Shown: piece after piece, positions 19,301-27,547 of the stretch | Position numbering within the stretch: the first letter of the stretch is position 1 | Layout: every line of letters starts with the position of its first letter | NCBI GenBank assembly: GCA_027491155.1 | Contig: JAIXWR010000033.1 | Location: 124,001-188,000 of the forward strand | Direction of reading: 5' to 3' | DNA length: 64,000 nt | Source: Verrucomicrobiaceae bacterium | Lineage (GTDB): Bacteria > Verrucomicrobiota > Verrucomicrobiia > Verrucomicrobiales > Akkermansiaceae | Translations under genes and position numbers: made by a program | The notes under the pieces: generated by a model | The model's input: only the letters and a program-made list of their open reading frames with translations | What the model was told of the DNA's origin: nothing | Databases searched by the model: none

Positions 19301-19987
19301 CTCCTCGACCTGTCGGACGGCTACCAGGACGTCAGCAACTTCTTCACGAAGCAGCGGCCCCTGTGGGAGGAGCTGCGCGCCGGCGCGGAGCGCTTCCGCC
19401 TGAACGAAATGGAGCTGAAGCGGGATCCGGAGGCCGCTCCGGCTCTTCAGCGAGTCGACCAGATTCTCCAGTCGGCCAGCCCCTACAAGATCCTCAGCGA
19501 GGCCCGGGGGCTGCTGGACAAGCTGACTGAGGTGAACTCGGCTCTCGTGTCCGCCCGGCGAGCTCAGGCCCTGGAGGCCGTGGAGAAGCAGCGTGGGCTC
19601 GCGCTCGCCGAGATCGAGTCCGCCGGCAGCCCCGATCAGCTCGCCCAGGATTTCGAGACCCGCTATCAGGGGCTGGCGGAGTCCTGCGCCAAGCAGGTGA
19701 GCGTCGCCCACCTGGATCAGGCCGCCTACGAGGCGACCCGGCTCTTCGAGACCGCCCTCACCAGCGTGGAGCGGGCGTCCGCCCCGCCGCCGTCGCCGTC
19801 TGCGACACCCGTTAAGTATCCCAAGCCCAAGCTCCCGGGGCCCAAGCCACGCCACGTGGTCGAGGTATCGTCTCTCCTGAGGAAGCCCTTCCTTGAGAAT
19901 GCCGAGGAGGTGGAGGACTTCCTGACCCGGCTCCGCACGGAGCTGACCAACGCCATCGCCCGGCAAGAGCGCATCCAGATCAAGTAA
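16397..19987 (+). CDS. brxC: BREX ATPase BrxC
   Basis: A 1196-residue P-loop ATPase, the large BREX ATP-binding subunit that assembles with BrxB, PglX and PglZ. The Walker A motif GFFGSGKS is at residues 76-83. A LLFFADEVGAFIG segment around residue 265 fits Walker B. The C-terminal half is helical, and the last 70 residues form a proline-rich linker (PPPSPSATPVKYPKPK) followed by a conserved tail ending IARQERIQIK. That tail is duplicated in diverged form at 25156-25361. The size and motif order match BREX type 1 BrxC. Confidence 0.95.
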   Translation: MMTIREFFERDITRPINGVVKADQQDDGSIWHELDEFVVTHELDKHLHKFISNYLAVADNLNNPEYAGKIGVWISGFFGSGKSHFLKVLSYVMGNRSLQVDGQVKRTAEFFESKIKDPMFYADIKRAVAFPTDVILFNIETKSDHANSRDAILSVLLRMLNELQGYSGHPPHIAHMERHLDERGKLTAFHEAFLEATGKTWHSERDAFDFYGDEMIAALSKALGQSIEASTKWYNTAESNFSLTVENFCLWVKEYLDRKGPDHRLLFFADEVGAFIGKDSQLMLNLQTITETLGTTCGGRAWIIITSQEDIDTVIGEMSRTRVNDFSRITARFTTRMSLSSANVDEVLRVRLLAKREVGTKFLENLYGEKGDIIRNQLTFGATKMSMKSYADAADFAATYPFIPYQFQLLQKIFEAIRKAGATGMHLARGERSLLDAFQSAATQINDCEPGVLVPLYRFYPSIENFLDTAVKLTIEQAATNHALEDYDVRILEVLFLIRYVDEVKGNIDNLIALCMEEIDGNRANLRRKIEASLLRLENQNLVNRNGDDFSFFTNEEQDVKREIKAQEIDSGAEAKLLGDLIFDEVLKEQRKHRYSPNGKDFVFNRICDGHPYGNRAENAIVVHAITPLNDDYHLYDAPRCTLDSTTDGGQLILKIADHESLAREARLYLQTERYIGRKSDGTQQSSTQRILREFAEDNRTRRERLVTTMTELVGQAEFFAGGQQFRPKSSSPVTAIGEALEYLIQNTFSKMGYLKHLVSDPLKEIQAVLRTNDIGQQTLTLQTEEGNPKAIQELRTYLQLCAQTSKQVVLHELVEERFSNRPYGWPSYETILLVARLLVIGEVHLIRAGTRVPLDRAYDELTSTAKWRQITVLQRKITDPGELQKARKLGQDLFGPMGPDNEEQLHAHLHSQLKTWSDALLQFKPLAETGNYPGGPVIESGLPMLARLLAETDPFKFLQSFLARKDDLLDLSDGYQDVSNFFTKQRPLWEELRAGAERFRLNEMELKRDPEAAPALQRVDQILQSASPYKILSEARGLLDKLTEVNSALVSARRAQALEAVEKQRGLALAEIESAGSPDQLAQDFETRYQGLAESCAKQVSVAHLDQAAYEATRLFETALTSVERASAPPPSPSATPVKYPKPKLPGPKPRHVVEVSSLLRKPFLENAEEVEDFLTRLRTELTNAIARQERIQIK

Positions 19988-20033
19988 CCCTGCCACCGCC
20001 TGGCTCCCCACCCCACACCCCGCACGCCACCCC

Positions 20034-21059
20034 ATGAGCAAGGACCTGACCACCTCGGAGATCGACCGCCAGAACATCCTGAATAACCGCTACGCCCTCG
20101 CCGAAATCGAGAAAGCCACTGGTATTCAAGGAATCCCGTTCGAGGGGAAGACCGTGGTGCTCAAGGAGCAGGTCGCCGCGTTTTTCGAGGTGACCCCCCG
20201 GACAGTGGACAATTACCTCGAGAAATTCAGCGAAGAATTGGGCCGGAACGGCTATGCGGTTTTGAAGGGCAAGCGACTGAAAGCCATGAAGTTGGCGATT
20301 GCGGCTCTTGATGTTCACGAAACAGAATTCGTTAACATCTCCAAAATACCTCAGCTCGGCGTCTTCGACTTCCGGGCCTTCCTGAACCTGGCGATGCTCA
20401 TGACCGAGAGTCACCGGGCCGCCTTGGTGCGCCAGATGATCCTCGATGTCGTGATCGACACGATCAACGCCCGGACCGGCGGGGGCACCAAGTACATCAA
20501 CCAGCGGGACGAGGACTTCATCCACTCCGCCTTCATCGAGGACAACTACCGTCGGCAGTTCACCGACGCGCTCCGGGACTGCGTGGCCATGGGCAATTTC
20601 AAATACGCGGTCTACACCGACAAGATCTACGTCAGCATCTTCCGCGAGAAGGCGAAGGAATACCGGAAGATCCTTCGACTGGAGGACCAGGAGGAGGTCC
20701 GCGACACCTTCTACTCGGAGATTCTCGACCTCATCGCCTCCTACGAATGCGGCTTTGCCGAGATGCTCCAGGCCCGGTCCAAGGAACGGGGCCGGATGCT
20801 CACCGCGTTCGAGTCCGACGCCCTGTTCAAGCAGTTCGAGGCCCAGCCGCTCTTGAGGCCGCTGATTGAAAAGGCCCGCAACAAGATGGCTAGCCGCGAC
20901 CTCGCGTTCAGGGATGCCCTCCACCTCCAGCTCAAGGACTACGTCACCCCGCTGGCCCCGAGCGAGTTCGAGCGCTTCATCGGGGAGAAGAGCAAGGAGC
21001 TAGCCGAGCGCCTGGAGGAGGCCAAGGACGTGATGAAACGCCTCAAGGAGCGCGAGTGA
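20034..21059 (+). CDS. HTH DNA-binding protein (RhuM-like) paired with Fic gene
   Basis: A 341-residue protein with an N-terminal helix-turn-helix region (VVLKEQVAAFFEVTPRTVDNYLEKF, split across residues about 41-65). This resembles the KilA-N/RhuM-type DNA-binding proteins often encoded beside Fic/Doc toxins. A NISKIPQLGVFDFRAFLNLAM segment and a long charged helical C-terminus follow. Its stop overlaps the Fic gene start (TGATG), so the two are translated together and this could be the antitoxin or operon regulator. It is the first cargo gene after brxC, 46 bp downstream. Confidence 0.65.
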   Translation: MSKDLTTSEIDRQNILNNRYALAEIEKATGIQGIPFEGKTVVLKEQVAAFFEVTPRTVDNYLEKFSEELGRNGYAVLKGKRLKAMKLAIAALDVHETEFVNISKIPQLGVFDFRAFLNLAMLMTESHRAALVRQMILDVVIDTINARTGGGTKYINQRDEDFIHSAFIEDNYRRQFTDALRDCVAMGNFKYAVYTDKIYVSIFREKAKEYRKILRLEDQEEVRDTFYSEILDLIASYECGFAEMLQARSKERGRMLTAFESDALFKQFEAQPLLRPLIEKARNKMASRDLAFRDALHLQLKDYVTPLAPSEFERFIGEKSKELAERLEEAKDVMKRLKERE

Positions 21060-21526
21060 TGACCTACCGCTACATCACCATCCAGAACGCCATCGATACC
21101 CACCAGCTCACGGTGGAGAAGAGCGGCGGCGGCACGCTAGGGGTTCTGGAGATCGACAAGCTGGAGAGCGTCCTGGAGCACATCCAGAACGACGATTACT
21201 ACCCCACCTTCGAGGACAAGCTGACCCATCTCTTCCACAGCGCCTGCAAGTTTCACTGCTTCCAGGACGGCAACAAGCGCATCGCCATCAACCTGTGCGC
21301 CCAGATGCTCCTCATCAACGGCTACCTCCGTGCCGGCCACTTTATCCGGGAGGCGGAGAATATCAGCTACCACGTGGCGGCGGGGAACATCTCCAAGGAC
21401 CTGCTCGGGCGCTGGATGGTCGCAGTCCTCAACGAGGACGAAGACGACGAATCCCTGAAGCTGGAAATCTACCACGCCATCTCCAACGGCATCCCAGCGG
21501 GTGAGAACGGCTTCGCTGAATCCTGA
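21059..21526 (+). CDS. Fic/Doc-family protein
   Basis: A 155-residue Fic-domain protein of the short Doc type. The catalytic motif H-C-F-Q-D-G-N-K-R (HxFxDGNKR) is intact, with histidine 66 and the phosphate-binding Asn/Lys. Fic proteins transfer AMP or another phosphate-containing group to a target protein; Doc phosphorylates EF-Tu. An alternative GTG start at 21056 adds one residue. It is co-translated with the upstream HTH protein. No inhibitory (S/T)xxxE(G/N) helix is obvious inside it, so inhibition would have to come from the partner. Its position inside BREX suggests a back-up effector role. Confidence 0.85.
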   Translation: MTYRYITIQNAIDTHQLTVEKSGGGTLGVLEIDKLESVLEHIQNDDYYPTFEDKLTHLFHSACKFHCFQDGNKRIAINLCAQMLLINGYLRAGHFIREAENISYHVAAGNISKDLLGRWMVAVLNEDEDDESLKLEIYHAISNGIPAGENGFAES

Positions 21527-21555
21527 CCCATGGCACCATCTCTGCATTCTCGCCC

Positions 21556-23028
21556 ATGACCCTCCCCACACCGCAGAACCAGGAAATCGTTGATGTCGAT
21601 GTCCGGAGTTTCGAGGAGCTGTTCGACCCATCCCTCATGCCATTGGGGGTGGATACCTACCAGCGTGGCTTTGTCTGGAGTGACGAAAAAATCCAGCAGT
21701 TGATTGGCGATCTTGCGGATTATCAGGAGGAATCGGGTCCGAAGCCCCCGTATTACATGGGCACGCTGTTGTTCCATCAGAACTCCGTGAAGCAGCGCCG
21801 GTTTGTCATCGACGGCCAGCAGCGTCTCACCGCCCTGTCCATTCTCCATCAGATTTTGAGTGGCAATCTGCCGGACCAATTCGCCCTGACCTATTCTCCC
21901 AAATCCGCCCGACGGATCCTCGCAGCGTCGAAGATCTTCAAGGAAACCCTGCGGAGACCGACTGCTTCTGTTTTTGGTGAGATCGTGTTCACCACCATCC
22001 AGGTAGAAAGGGTCGATCTGGCGTTCACGTTCTTCGACACGCAGAACAACCGTGGAGTGCCGCTTCATGCCACGGACCTGCTCAAGGCCTATCACCTCCG
22101 TGCGGTGGATGGCCATGGCAAGAACCACCGGGAGGCATTGCAATCCCTCTGCGCCCGCCGCTGGGAGGGCATTCAGCAGGGGAAGCCGGTCATGTCCCAC
22201 GATCAGGAGTTCGCCCCGAGCCTTTTCTCCAAGTTCCTCTGGCGCTCGCGATTCTGGACCGGCACAAGAGTGGTTTATGGCGGGCATGATGCCCTGATGG
22301 ATGAGTTCCAGAAGCGGGCGTGGTCCCGGCAGGGTGACAGTGACACCATCCCGCTCTACCGCTCGCGTCACAACCGGCTCGGCACCGCGCTCACGCTCAA
22401 TCCTGCGGGACACGGTGAGATCCACACCAACCGAATTTCCCTCAGCCCCAAGGCCGAGGATCTGCCCTTCGCCATCCGGCAGCCCATCCACGAGGGAATC
22501 GGCTTCTTCCTCTATGCCGACAAGTATGCAGCTCTACTGCGCCGCCTCGTTTCCGATGCCACCGACTCCTCCGAGACACTTGCGTTCCGTGAGGTTTACT
22601 CGAAATTGATGATGGCGAACTCGCACTTCCTCCGGGAGATTTTCCTCCTCGCCTCCCTGATGTATGCGGACCAGTTCGATGATGAGAAGCTTTCGGAATT
22701 CTCACACTGGATGGAGCATGCGCTGGGTGCCATCCGCCTGGAAAAACAACAGGTCCGCTACGAGGCCGCACAGAACTTTTTTAAGCATGACGCGCTGAAC
22801 CTCTTGGATGTTATCGCCCACGGTTACCGGCCCGAAGAAGCAATCCTCCACCTTCAGACCCATCATCTCAGCAGGGACACTTATGCGAAGGAGTCGGTCG
22901 AGTCCGGCAAAGGGGTCCAAGGCACCTACAAGAAGGCCGTGCTCGATTACTTCGGTCGTGACCCGGACGAGTCGCTGGCAGGCAAGCCGGGCTGGATTGC
23001 CGGGAAAATGAAAGGAGCGAAGCCATGA
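21556..23028 (+). CDS. DUF262 protein, first of a pair
   Basis: A 490-residue protein with an N-terminal DUF262 (GmrS-like, ParB-fold) domain. The YQRGFVW motif lies at 35-41 and DGQQR at 86-90, with TQNNRGVPL near residue 168. Such domains bind nucleotides and drive nuclease activity in GmrSD-type modification-dependent restriction. The C-terminal half has no clear HNH (DUF1524) signature, so the nuclease function may be supplied by the partner. It overlaps the next gene by 4 bp. Base composition is less GC-rich than BREX core genes, which fits separate acquisition. Confidence 0.85.
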   Translation: MTLPTPQNQEIVDVDVRSFEELFDPSLMPLGVDTYQRGFVWSDEKIQQLIGDLADYQEESGPKPPYYMGTLLFHQNSVKQRRFVIDGQQRLTALSILHQILSGNLPDQFALTYSPKSARRILAASKIFKETLRRPTASVFGEIVFTTIQVERVDLAFTFFDTQNNRGVPLHATDLLKAYHLRAVDGHGKNHREALQSLCARRWEGIQQGKPVMSHDQEFAPSLFSKFLWRSRFWTGTRVVYGGHDALMDEFQKRAWSRQGDSDTIPLYRSRHNRLGTALTLNPAGHGEIHTNRISLSPKAEDLPFAIRQPIHEGIGFFLYADKYAALLRRLVSDATDSSETLAFREVYSKLMMANSHFLREIFLLASLMYADQFDDEKLSEFSHWMEHALGAIRLEKQQVRYEAAQNFFKHDALNLLDVIAHGYRPEEAILHLQTHHLSRDTYAKESVESGKGVQGTYKKAVLDYFGRDPDESLAGKPGWIAGKMKGAKP

Positions 23029-25031
23029 AAATTTCCTCAAAACTCACAAGCCTTGCGGAGATCGTAGAGAAATGTCCCGTCTGGAATTTCAACATTCCGA
23101 TCTATCAGCGGCTTTATGTCTGGGGAGAGGATCAGGTGCTCACGCTCCTGAACGACCTGACAAATGCCTACGAGCGGGACGCGGACCTTTTCTTCCTCGG
23201 TGGCACCTTGCTGGTGGAGCAGGAAGGTCGATCAGGGCGGCACTTCGATCTGATCGACGGACAGCAGCGGTTCACGACCCTTTGGCTTCTTTGTCAGGTT
23301 TGGAGGAATTCCCTCAAGCCCTTCCTCACCGCTAAATCCGGAGATCGCAATGAGCCGCGTCTCCGCTTTGCTATCCGGCCTGAAGTGAACCGCTTTTTGG
23401 AGGATCTCGCATTTGGCCCCGGCGGAAGGTCGGATGCCGGGGAGGAGGCCACGCTGCGCATGCGCACAGCGATGGATCTGATGGACTCGTTGTTTGAAAG
23501 ACGTCCGCTACCCCGGGGTATCGCCAGCAAGGAAAAGCATCTTGCCGGCTTGGCGGACTACGTGTTCACCAAGGTCAAGTTCGTCATCACCTCCGTACCA
23601 CTTGAAACCGACCTCAACAAGTTGTTCGAGGTCATCAACAACCGGGGCGTGCAGTTGCAGCACCACGAGATCCTAAAGGCCCGCATGCTCGACGCCCTGC
23701 CGGAGCGCGAGCGAGGTCCCTACGCGATACTCTGGGAGGCGTGCGCGGACATGGAGAACTTCGTCGAGCGGAGCCTCAGCGGTATTTCTGGAATCCCCGC
23801 CCATGAGATCACCGGATTCTACGAGGCCTGCCTGCTGGCGAACGCTGGAACCATACGCGCCGCGGTGGATGCTCGTCTTCAGGATGGTGAGAATGTCGAT
23901 GAGTTGGGCCTCGATAGAATTCTAAGCCCCGATTATGAGGCCACGGACTCCGGGGACGAGAACACAGCGGAGGAAGAGCCTCCCATGTGGGTGCGGAGCA
24001 TTTTCGGCTTTCCCTTGTTTCTCCAACACACGCTTCGGATCTGGCTGTTCAAGGAAGGCCGCGCCGACCTGCCCCGCCTCCTTGACCGGGATTTACTGTC
24101 GTTGTTCGAGACCCATTTCCTTCACGGTGAATCCAACCGTCCGGAGAAGGTCAGGTCGTTCATCGACTTGCTCTGGAACCTGCGGGTTCTCTTCGACCAG
24201 CACATCATCAAATGGGTGGATCAGGGTGAGGAGGAAATCCACCTGATTAGCCGCATCAGCGTCAGCGAAAACAAGAGGACCGGAAGGCGCAACATGAGCC
24301 GCTCCACCGAGACGGATTCCCATCGCGGCCTTTCGCTGTTGCAGAGCATGCTCTACCACTCGCAGGAGATCACCACCCAGTATTGGCTCACCCCGTTGTT
24401 GCTTTTCATCCACGATTACCCGGGCAAGGAGGCGGAGGGGGTTACCGCCGCGTTTTTCGATTACCTGAGACATCTCGATGACCACCTGCTGGGATCCAAC
24501 GAAGAAGCCTCTCTTGCGGTGCGCACACGGCACTTCATGGAGGATCCCTGGCGGCGCTGTGAATTGATCTATCGCGAGGAACTGGAAAAGCCGAGCGGCG
24601 TGAAGTTCGCCCACTATTGGTTCTACAAATTGGAGTTCGTATTGTGGCACTCGGAGGTGAAGAAGTCGGACCTGTGGACGAGATTCCGCCTGACGGCGAA
24701 AAGCTCGGTCGAACACATTTCCCCGCAAACAGCCACCGAGCGGGACGACAATCGGGTGAAGGACACGCTTCATCACTTTGGCAACCTCGCCCTCGTCTCA
24801 CGCAGTCTGAATTCGGAGTATGGTAACCTGCCCTTCAACGAGAAGCGGCAGCGCTTCCAGAACAACAACAAGGTCCGGGTGGACTCCCTGAAGATGGATC
24901 TCATCTATGAGAATGAGCGATGGAGCGACGACCTGGCTACGGCGCACCAGGCGAAGATGATTGAATGCCTCACGGAATACTACGAACGACCGGCGCGCTC
25001 TTCCACTCTCCAGACGAAGGCCAAACCCTAG
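23025..25031 (+). CDS. DUF262-DUF1524 (GmrSD-like) nuclease, second of a pair
   Basis: A 668-residue protein combining an N-terminal DUF262 domain (YQRLYVW at 27-33, DGQQR at 78-82, VINNRGVQL around 204) with a C-terminal DUF1524/HNH region. There VEHISPQ, with the His near residue 564, is followed by FGNLALVSRSLNSEYGN. This is the GmrSD-like architecture of nucleases that in known cases cut modified phage DNA. The 4-bp overlap with the upstream DUF262 gene implies a two-protein complex. In combination with BREX it could cover phages that evade methylation-based recognition. Confidence 0.85.
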   Translation: MKISSKLTSLAEIVEKCPVWNFNIPIYQRLYVWGEDQVLTLLNDLTNAYERDADLFFLGGTLLVEQEGRSGRHFDLIDGQQRFTTLWLLCQVWRNSLKPFLTAKSGDRNEPRLRFAIRPEVNRFLEDLAFGPGGRSDAGEEATLRMRTAMDLMDSLFERRPLPRGIASKEKHLAGLADYVFTKVKFVITSVPLETDLNKLFEVINNRGVQLQHHEILKARMLDALPERERGPYAILWEACADMENFVERSLSGISGIPAHEITGFYEACLLANAGTIRAAVDARLQDGENVDELGLDRILSPDYEATDSGDENTAEEEPPMWVRSIFGFPLFLQHTLRIWLFKEGRADLPRLLDRDLLSLFETHFLHGESNRPEKVRSFIDLLWNLRVLFDQHIIKWVDQGEEEIHLISRISVSENKRTGRRNMSRSTETDSHRGLSLLQSMLYHSQEITTQYWLTPLLLFIHDYPGKEAEGVTAAFFDYLRHLDDHLLGSNEEASLAVRTRHFMEDPWRRCELIYREELEKPSGVKFAHYWFYKLEFVLWHSEVKKSDLWTRFRLTAKSSVEHISPQTATERDDNRVKDTLHHFGNLALVSRSLNSEYGNLPFNEKRQRFQNNNKVRVDSLKMDLIYENERWSDDLATAHQAKMIECLTEYYERPARSSTLQTKAKP

Positions 25032-25126
25032 GCGAAGCTCTCGAATTCCAGATCGACTCCGCCACCTCATCTCCACTTTCGATAGCTCACTGATCACTGC
25101 TCACTCGGCACCTCTTTCTCCTCTTC

Positions 25127-25361
25127 ATGAACCTCACAAAGCTCGAGACCTTCGCCCCCGCCGCCGTCGCCGTCTGCGACACCCGTCAAGAATCCCAAGC
25201 CCAATCTCCCGGGGCCCAAGCCGCGCCATGTGGTCGAGGTCTCCTCTCTCCTGAGGAAGCCCTTCCTTGAGAAGGCCGAGGAAGTGAAAGAATTCCTGAC
25301 CCGGCTTCGCAAGGAGCTGTCCAACGCCATCGCCAGACAAGAACGCATTCAGATCAAGTAA
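25127..25361 (+). pseudogene. Chimeric scar: pglX 5' end fused to brxC 3' end
   Basis: From 25121 to 25165 the sequence matches the beginning of pglX (27542-27586) with only two differences, including the ATG and the first 13 codons. From 25156 to 25361 it matches the last 206 bp of brxC (19782-19987) without gaps, ending at the same TAA, but with about seven amino-acid differences. The two parents share CCCCGCCGCC at the joint. The brxC part is out of frame with the pglX start, so no fusion protein is made. It is a recombination footprint separating two cargo cassettes. Confidence 0.9.
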
Positions 25362-25379
25362 ACACGGAGCGCGCCCACC

Positions 25380-26210
25380 ATGAAATTCTTCACCATCATC
25401 ACCCCGCTGCTGTTAGTCGGGGTGTTGGCCATGTTGCTTGTCCAAGGGCAGCAAATCAGGACCTTGCGAACGGATGTCGTGACCTTGAGGGACGAGGTCG
25501 CTTGGTCACAAGCCGGCCCCGAAGCTCCTTCCGCAGCCCCTGATGACGACCTGCATGAGGAGAGTTACAACAGCCCAAAGGACATCGCGAAAAGAATAGC
25601 AAGTGTCGCAGGTGGGGATGTTCAGGGCTTTGCTATGGCCGTGGCCGAGGTGGATGGCTGGATCTTCCATCCCGATCAGGAGGAGGCGGCGAAGGACATT
25701 ATCGGGAAACTTGTTTCTGACCTGCGCGGCATAATCAGATTGGCGATCAGCGCTGAGACCGACAAGGCGATCAAAGCTGCGAGTGGGACCGAAGGGGCGA
25801 AGCACCTGACACGCGCGGGGGAGCTGTTTGGACTTTATCCCCAGCCTTCATCGGAAGCCGAGAGGACCGAGGCCGAAGCCCTGTCGGCGACGATACTGGG
25901 GACTGCCAGACGAGTGGAGGATTTGCGCCGGCTTCGCTACAACGATTGGGCGGCCCACCAGATCGAGCAGGGCTTGAGCGGCTTCCATCAGAACAAGAAG
26001 ACGTTTGGCGATGACTCGGAAGCGTTGATCCGGTCCTGTGTGTCGACCCTCGGACCAGTGGAAACCTCCAGTCTGGAACCGGCGGTCCTCGCTCTCTATC
26101 AGGAGGCGCTTTCGATGACCACGGAAGCTCTCTCGGAACCAGGCCGGGTGAAGCTAGCCAAGGAACTTAGCTCCACGTCGATTGATCGAAAATCCCCAGC
26201 CGATTTCTAA
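25380..26210 (+). CDS. Membrane-anchored protein of unknown function (BREX cargo)
   Basis: A 276-residue protein not recognised. It starts with one hydrophobic helix (about residues 5-22), followed by a short coiled coil (QIRTLRTDVVTLRDEV), an acidic linker and a helical soluble domain of about 200 residues. Topology prediction would place that domain outside the cytoplasm if the helix is a signal anchor. There is no catalytic motif that I can see. It overlaps the next gene by 1 bp (TAATG), so the two form one cassette. It follows the recombination scar by 18 bp. Confidence 0.65.
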   Translation: MKFFTIITPLLLVGVLAMLLVQGQQIRTLRTDVVTLRDEVAWSQAGPEAPSAAPDDDLHEESYNSPKDIAKRIASVAGGDVQGFAMAVAEVDGWIFHPDQEEAAKDIIGKLVSDLRGIIRLAISAETDKAIKAASGTEGAKHLTRAGELFGLYPQPSSEAERTEAEALSATILGTARRVEDLRRLRYNDWAAHQIEQGLSGFHQNKKTFGDDSEALIRSCVSTLGPVETSSLEPAVLALYQEALSMTTEALSEPGRVKLAKELSSTSIDRKSPADF

Positions 26211-27514
26211 TGAGTGCATCACTTTGGCCCACCGTTTTGGTGGCGGTTGTCATGGCCTCCCCTTGGGCATTGGGTAGGACTTACATTCCACTTTCGGAGG
26301 CCGCCTCGGCGGGCGCGACCACCCGGTCGACCTTTCTTCCCGTGAAGTCCGAAGCCCGTCCTCTGCTGCCAGGCTTACGGCCTTCCGGCGTCGAGTTGCT
26401 GGAAGATGGACTGCGGCGAAAACAACCCCGCACGATCGGAACATCGACCAAGGAGGCCCACGCTTCAATCGTCCGGAACTGGCTGCGCAGTCCCGCCAAG
26501 CGTGCCCACATCAAGGGCTTGTACGCCGAAGCCCTCTACCTGCGGAGTAACCCGGACTGGGGCTACGTCCGCTCGCCGATCGCGAAGCAGCACGATCTCT
26601 ACACTTGGGTCAGGGGCCGTCCGACGCCCTTCACGGCGCAGGTCAAGACGCACGGCAAAGCGGACCCCGGCGTCTATGCCAGGGACATGGTCAAGGATGA
26701 CCTGTCGAATCTATTCCTTGTTCCTGATGACCACGTGGCGGGGCTCAAGGATTACTGGCGCAAGAAGATCCACGACCTCGATCAACGTGGCCTGGACGAA
26801 GAGAAGCGAGAGGCCACCCGGCAGATGGCCCGGGTCCGCGGACTTGGTTTCACCAGTGGGGCACTGGACAGCGATTTCAGCAAGAGCGCCCGGTATGTGC
26901 TTCGGGAGCGACAGGCGGCCTACGTCTCCATGGGTGCCACCCTGGCAATGGCGTTGGGCCCGGATCTGTGGAGCCTGGCCAGTACGGGTGCGCTCCCTCC
27001 TCACACTCTCTCACGCTGGGCACGATCGGGAGCGGTTGCAGGGGTAGGTAGCGCCGCGACCTATTCGCTTAAGCATGTGGCAAAGGGCTCGTGGCAGGGT
27101 GTTTGGAAAGGCAACATGCTGATTGGCTCGGCCCTGGTGCTGGCGGATACCTACTTCGTCGTTCGGGATTCCGGGGGAACGAGACAGGCGTTCTCCAATC
27201 CGGAATTTTACTACCAGCTGTCGGGAAGAATCAGCGGCACCGCTCTTGCCATTGGCGTTGGCGCGCCGGTGGCGGTTTGGACCACGGCGGTGGCGGTTGA
27301 GACGGGGCCCTTCGCCCCCGCGATTGGCGGAGCTGCGGGACTGCTGGCCGGCGGCGTCGCCTACATGGCGGGCTCGGTCGGAGGGGAGTCCGCGACCCGC
27401 TGGATCTGTCAGTCGATCAAACCCGAACTTCTGGTGGAGGCGGCCCAGCAAATGGCGGCGGGCGTCCGGCAAGAGCTTGCCGCTCGGATCGCTGATATTC
27501 AGAAGCCCCTCTAG
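26210..27514 (+). CDS. Multi-helix membrane protein with possible nuclease-like segment (BREX cargo)
   Basis: A 434-residue protein not recognised. It has an N-terminal signal-like helix (residues 5-22). A soluble region follows (about 60-210), where HDLYTWVRGRPTPFTAQVKT could be read as a D...QxK nuclease-like strand pair; this is speculative. The C-terminal half is rich in Gly and Ala and has four or five hydrophobic segments, including AIGGAAGLLAGGVAYMAGS, a glycine-zipper pattern seen in pore-forming and toxin-delivery proteins. It is co-translated with the upstream gene and lies 33 bp before pglX. Confidence 0.65.
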   Translation: MSASLWPTVLVAVVMASPWALGRTYIPLSEAASAGATTRSTFLPVKSEARPLLPGLRPSGVELLEDGLRRKQPRTIGTSTKEAHASIVRNWLRSPAKRAHIKGLYAEALYLRSNPDWGYVRSPIAKQHDLYTWVRGRPTPFTAQVKTHGKADPGVYARDMVKDDLSNLFLVPDDHVAGLKDYWRKKIHDLDQRGLDEEKREATRQMARVRGLGFTSGALDSDFSKSARYVLRERQAAYVSMGATLAMALGPDLWSLASTGALPPHTLSRWARSGAVAGVGSAATYSLKHVAKGSWQGVWKGNMLIGSALVLADTYFVVRDSGGTRQAFSNPEFYYQLSGRISGTALAIGVGAPVAVWTTAVAVETGPFAPAIGGAAGLLAGGVAYMAGSVGGESATRWICQSIKPELLVEAAQQMAAGVRQELAARIADIQKPL

Positions 27515-27547
27515 AACCCTTCTCTTTTCGCCCCCAACGCAATCTTC

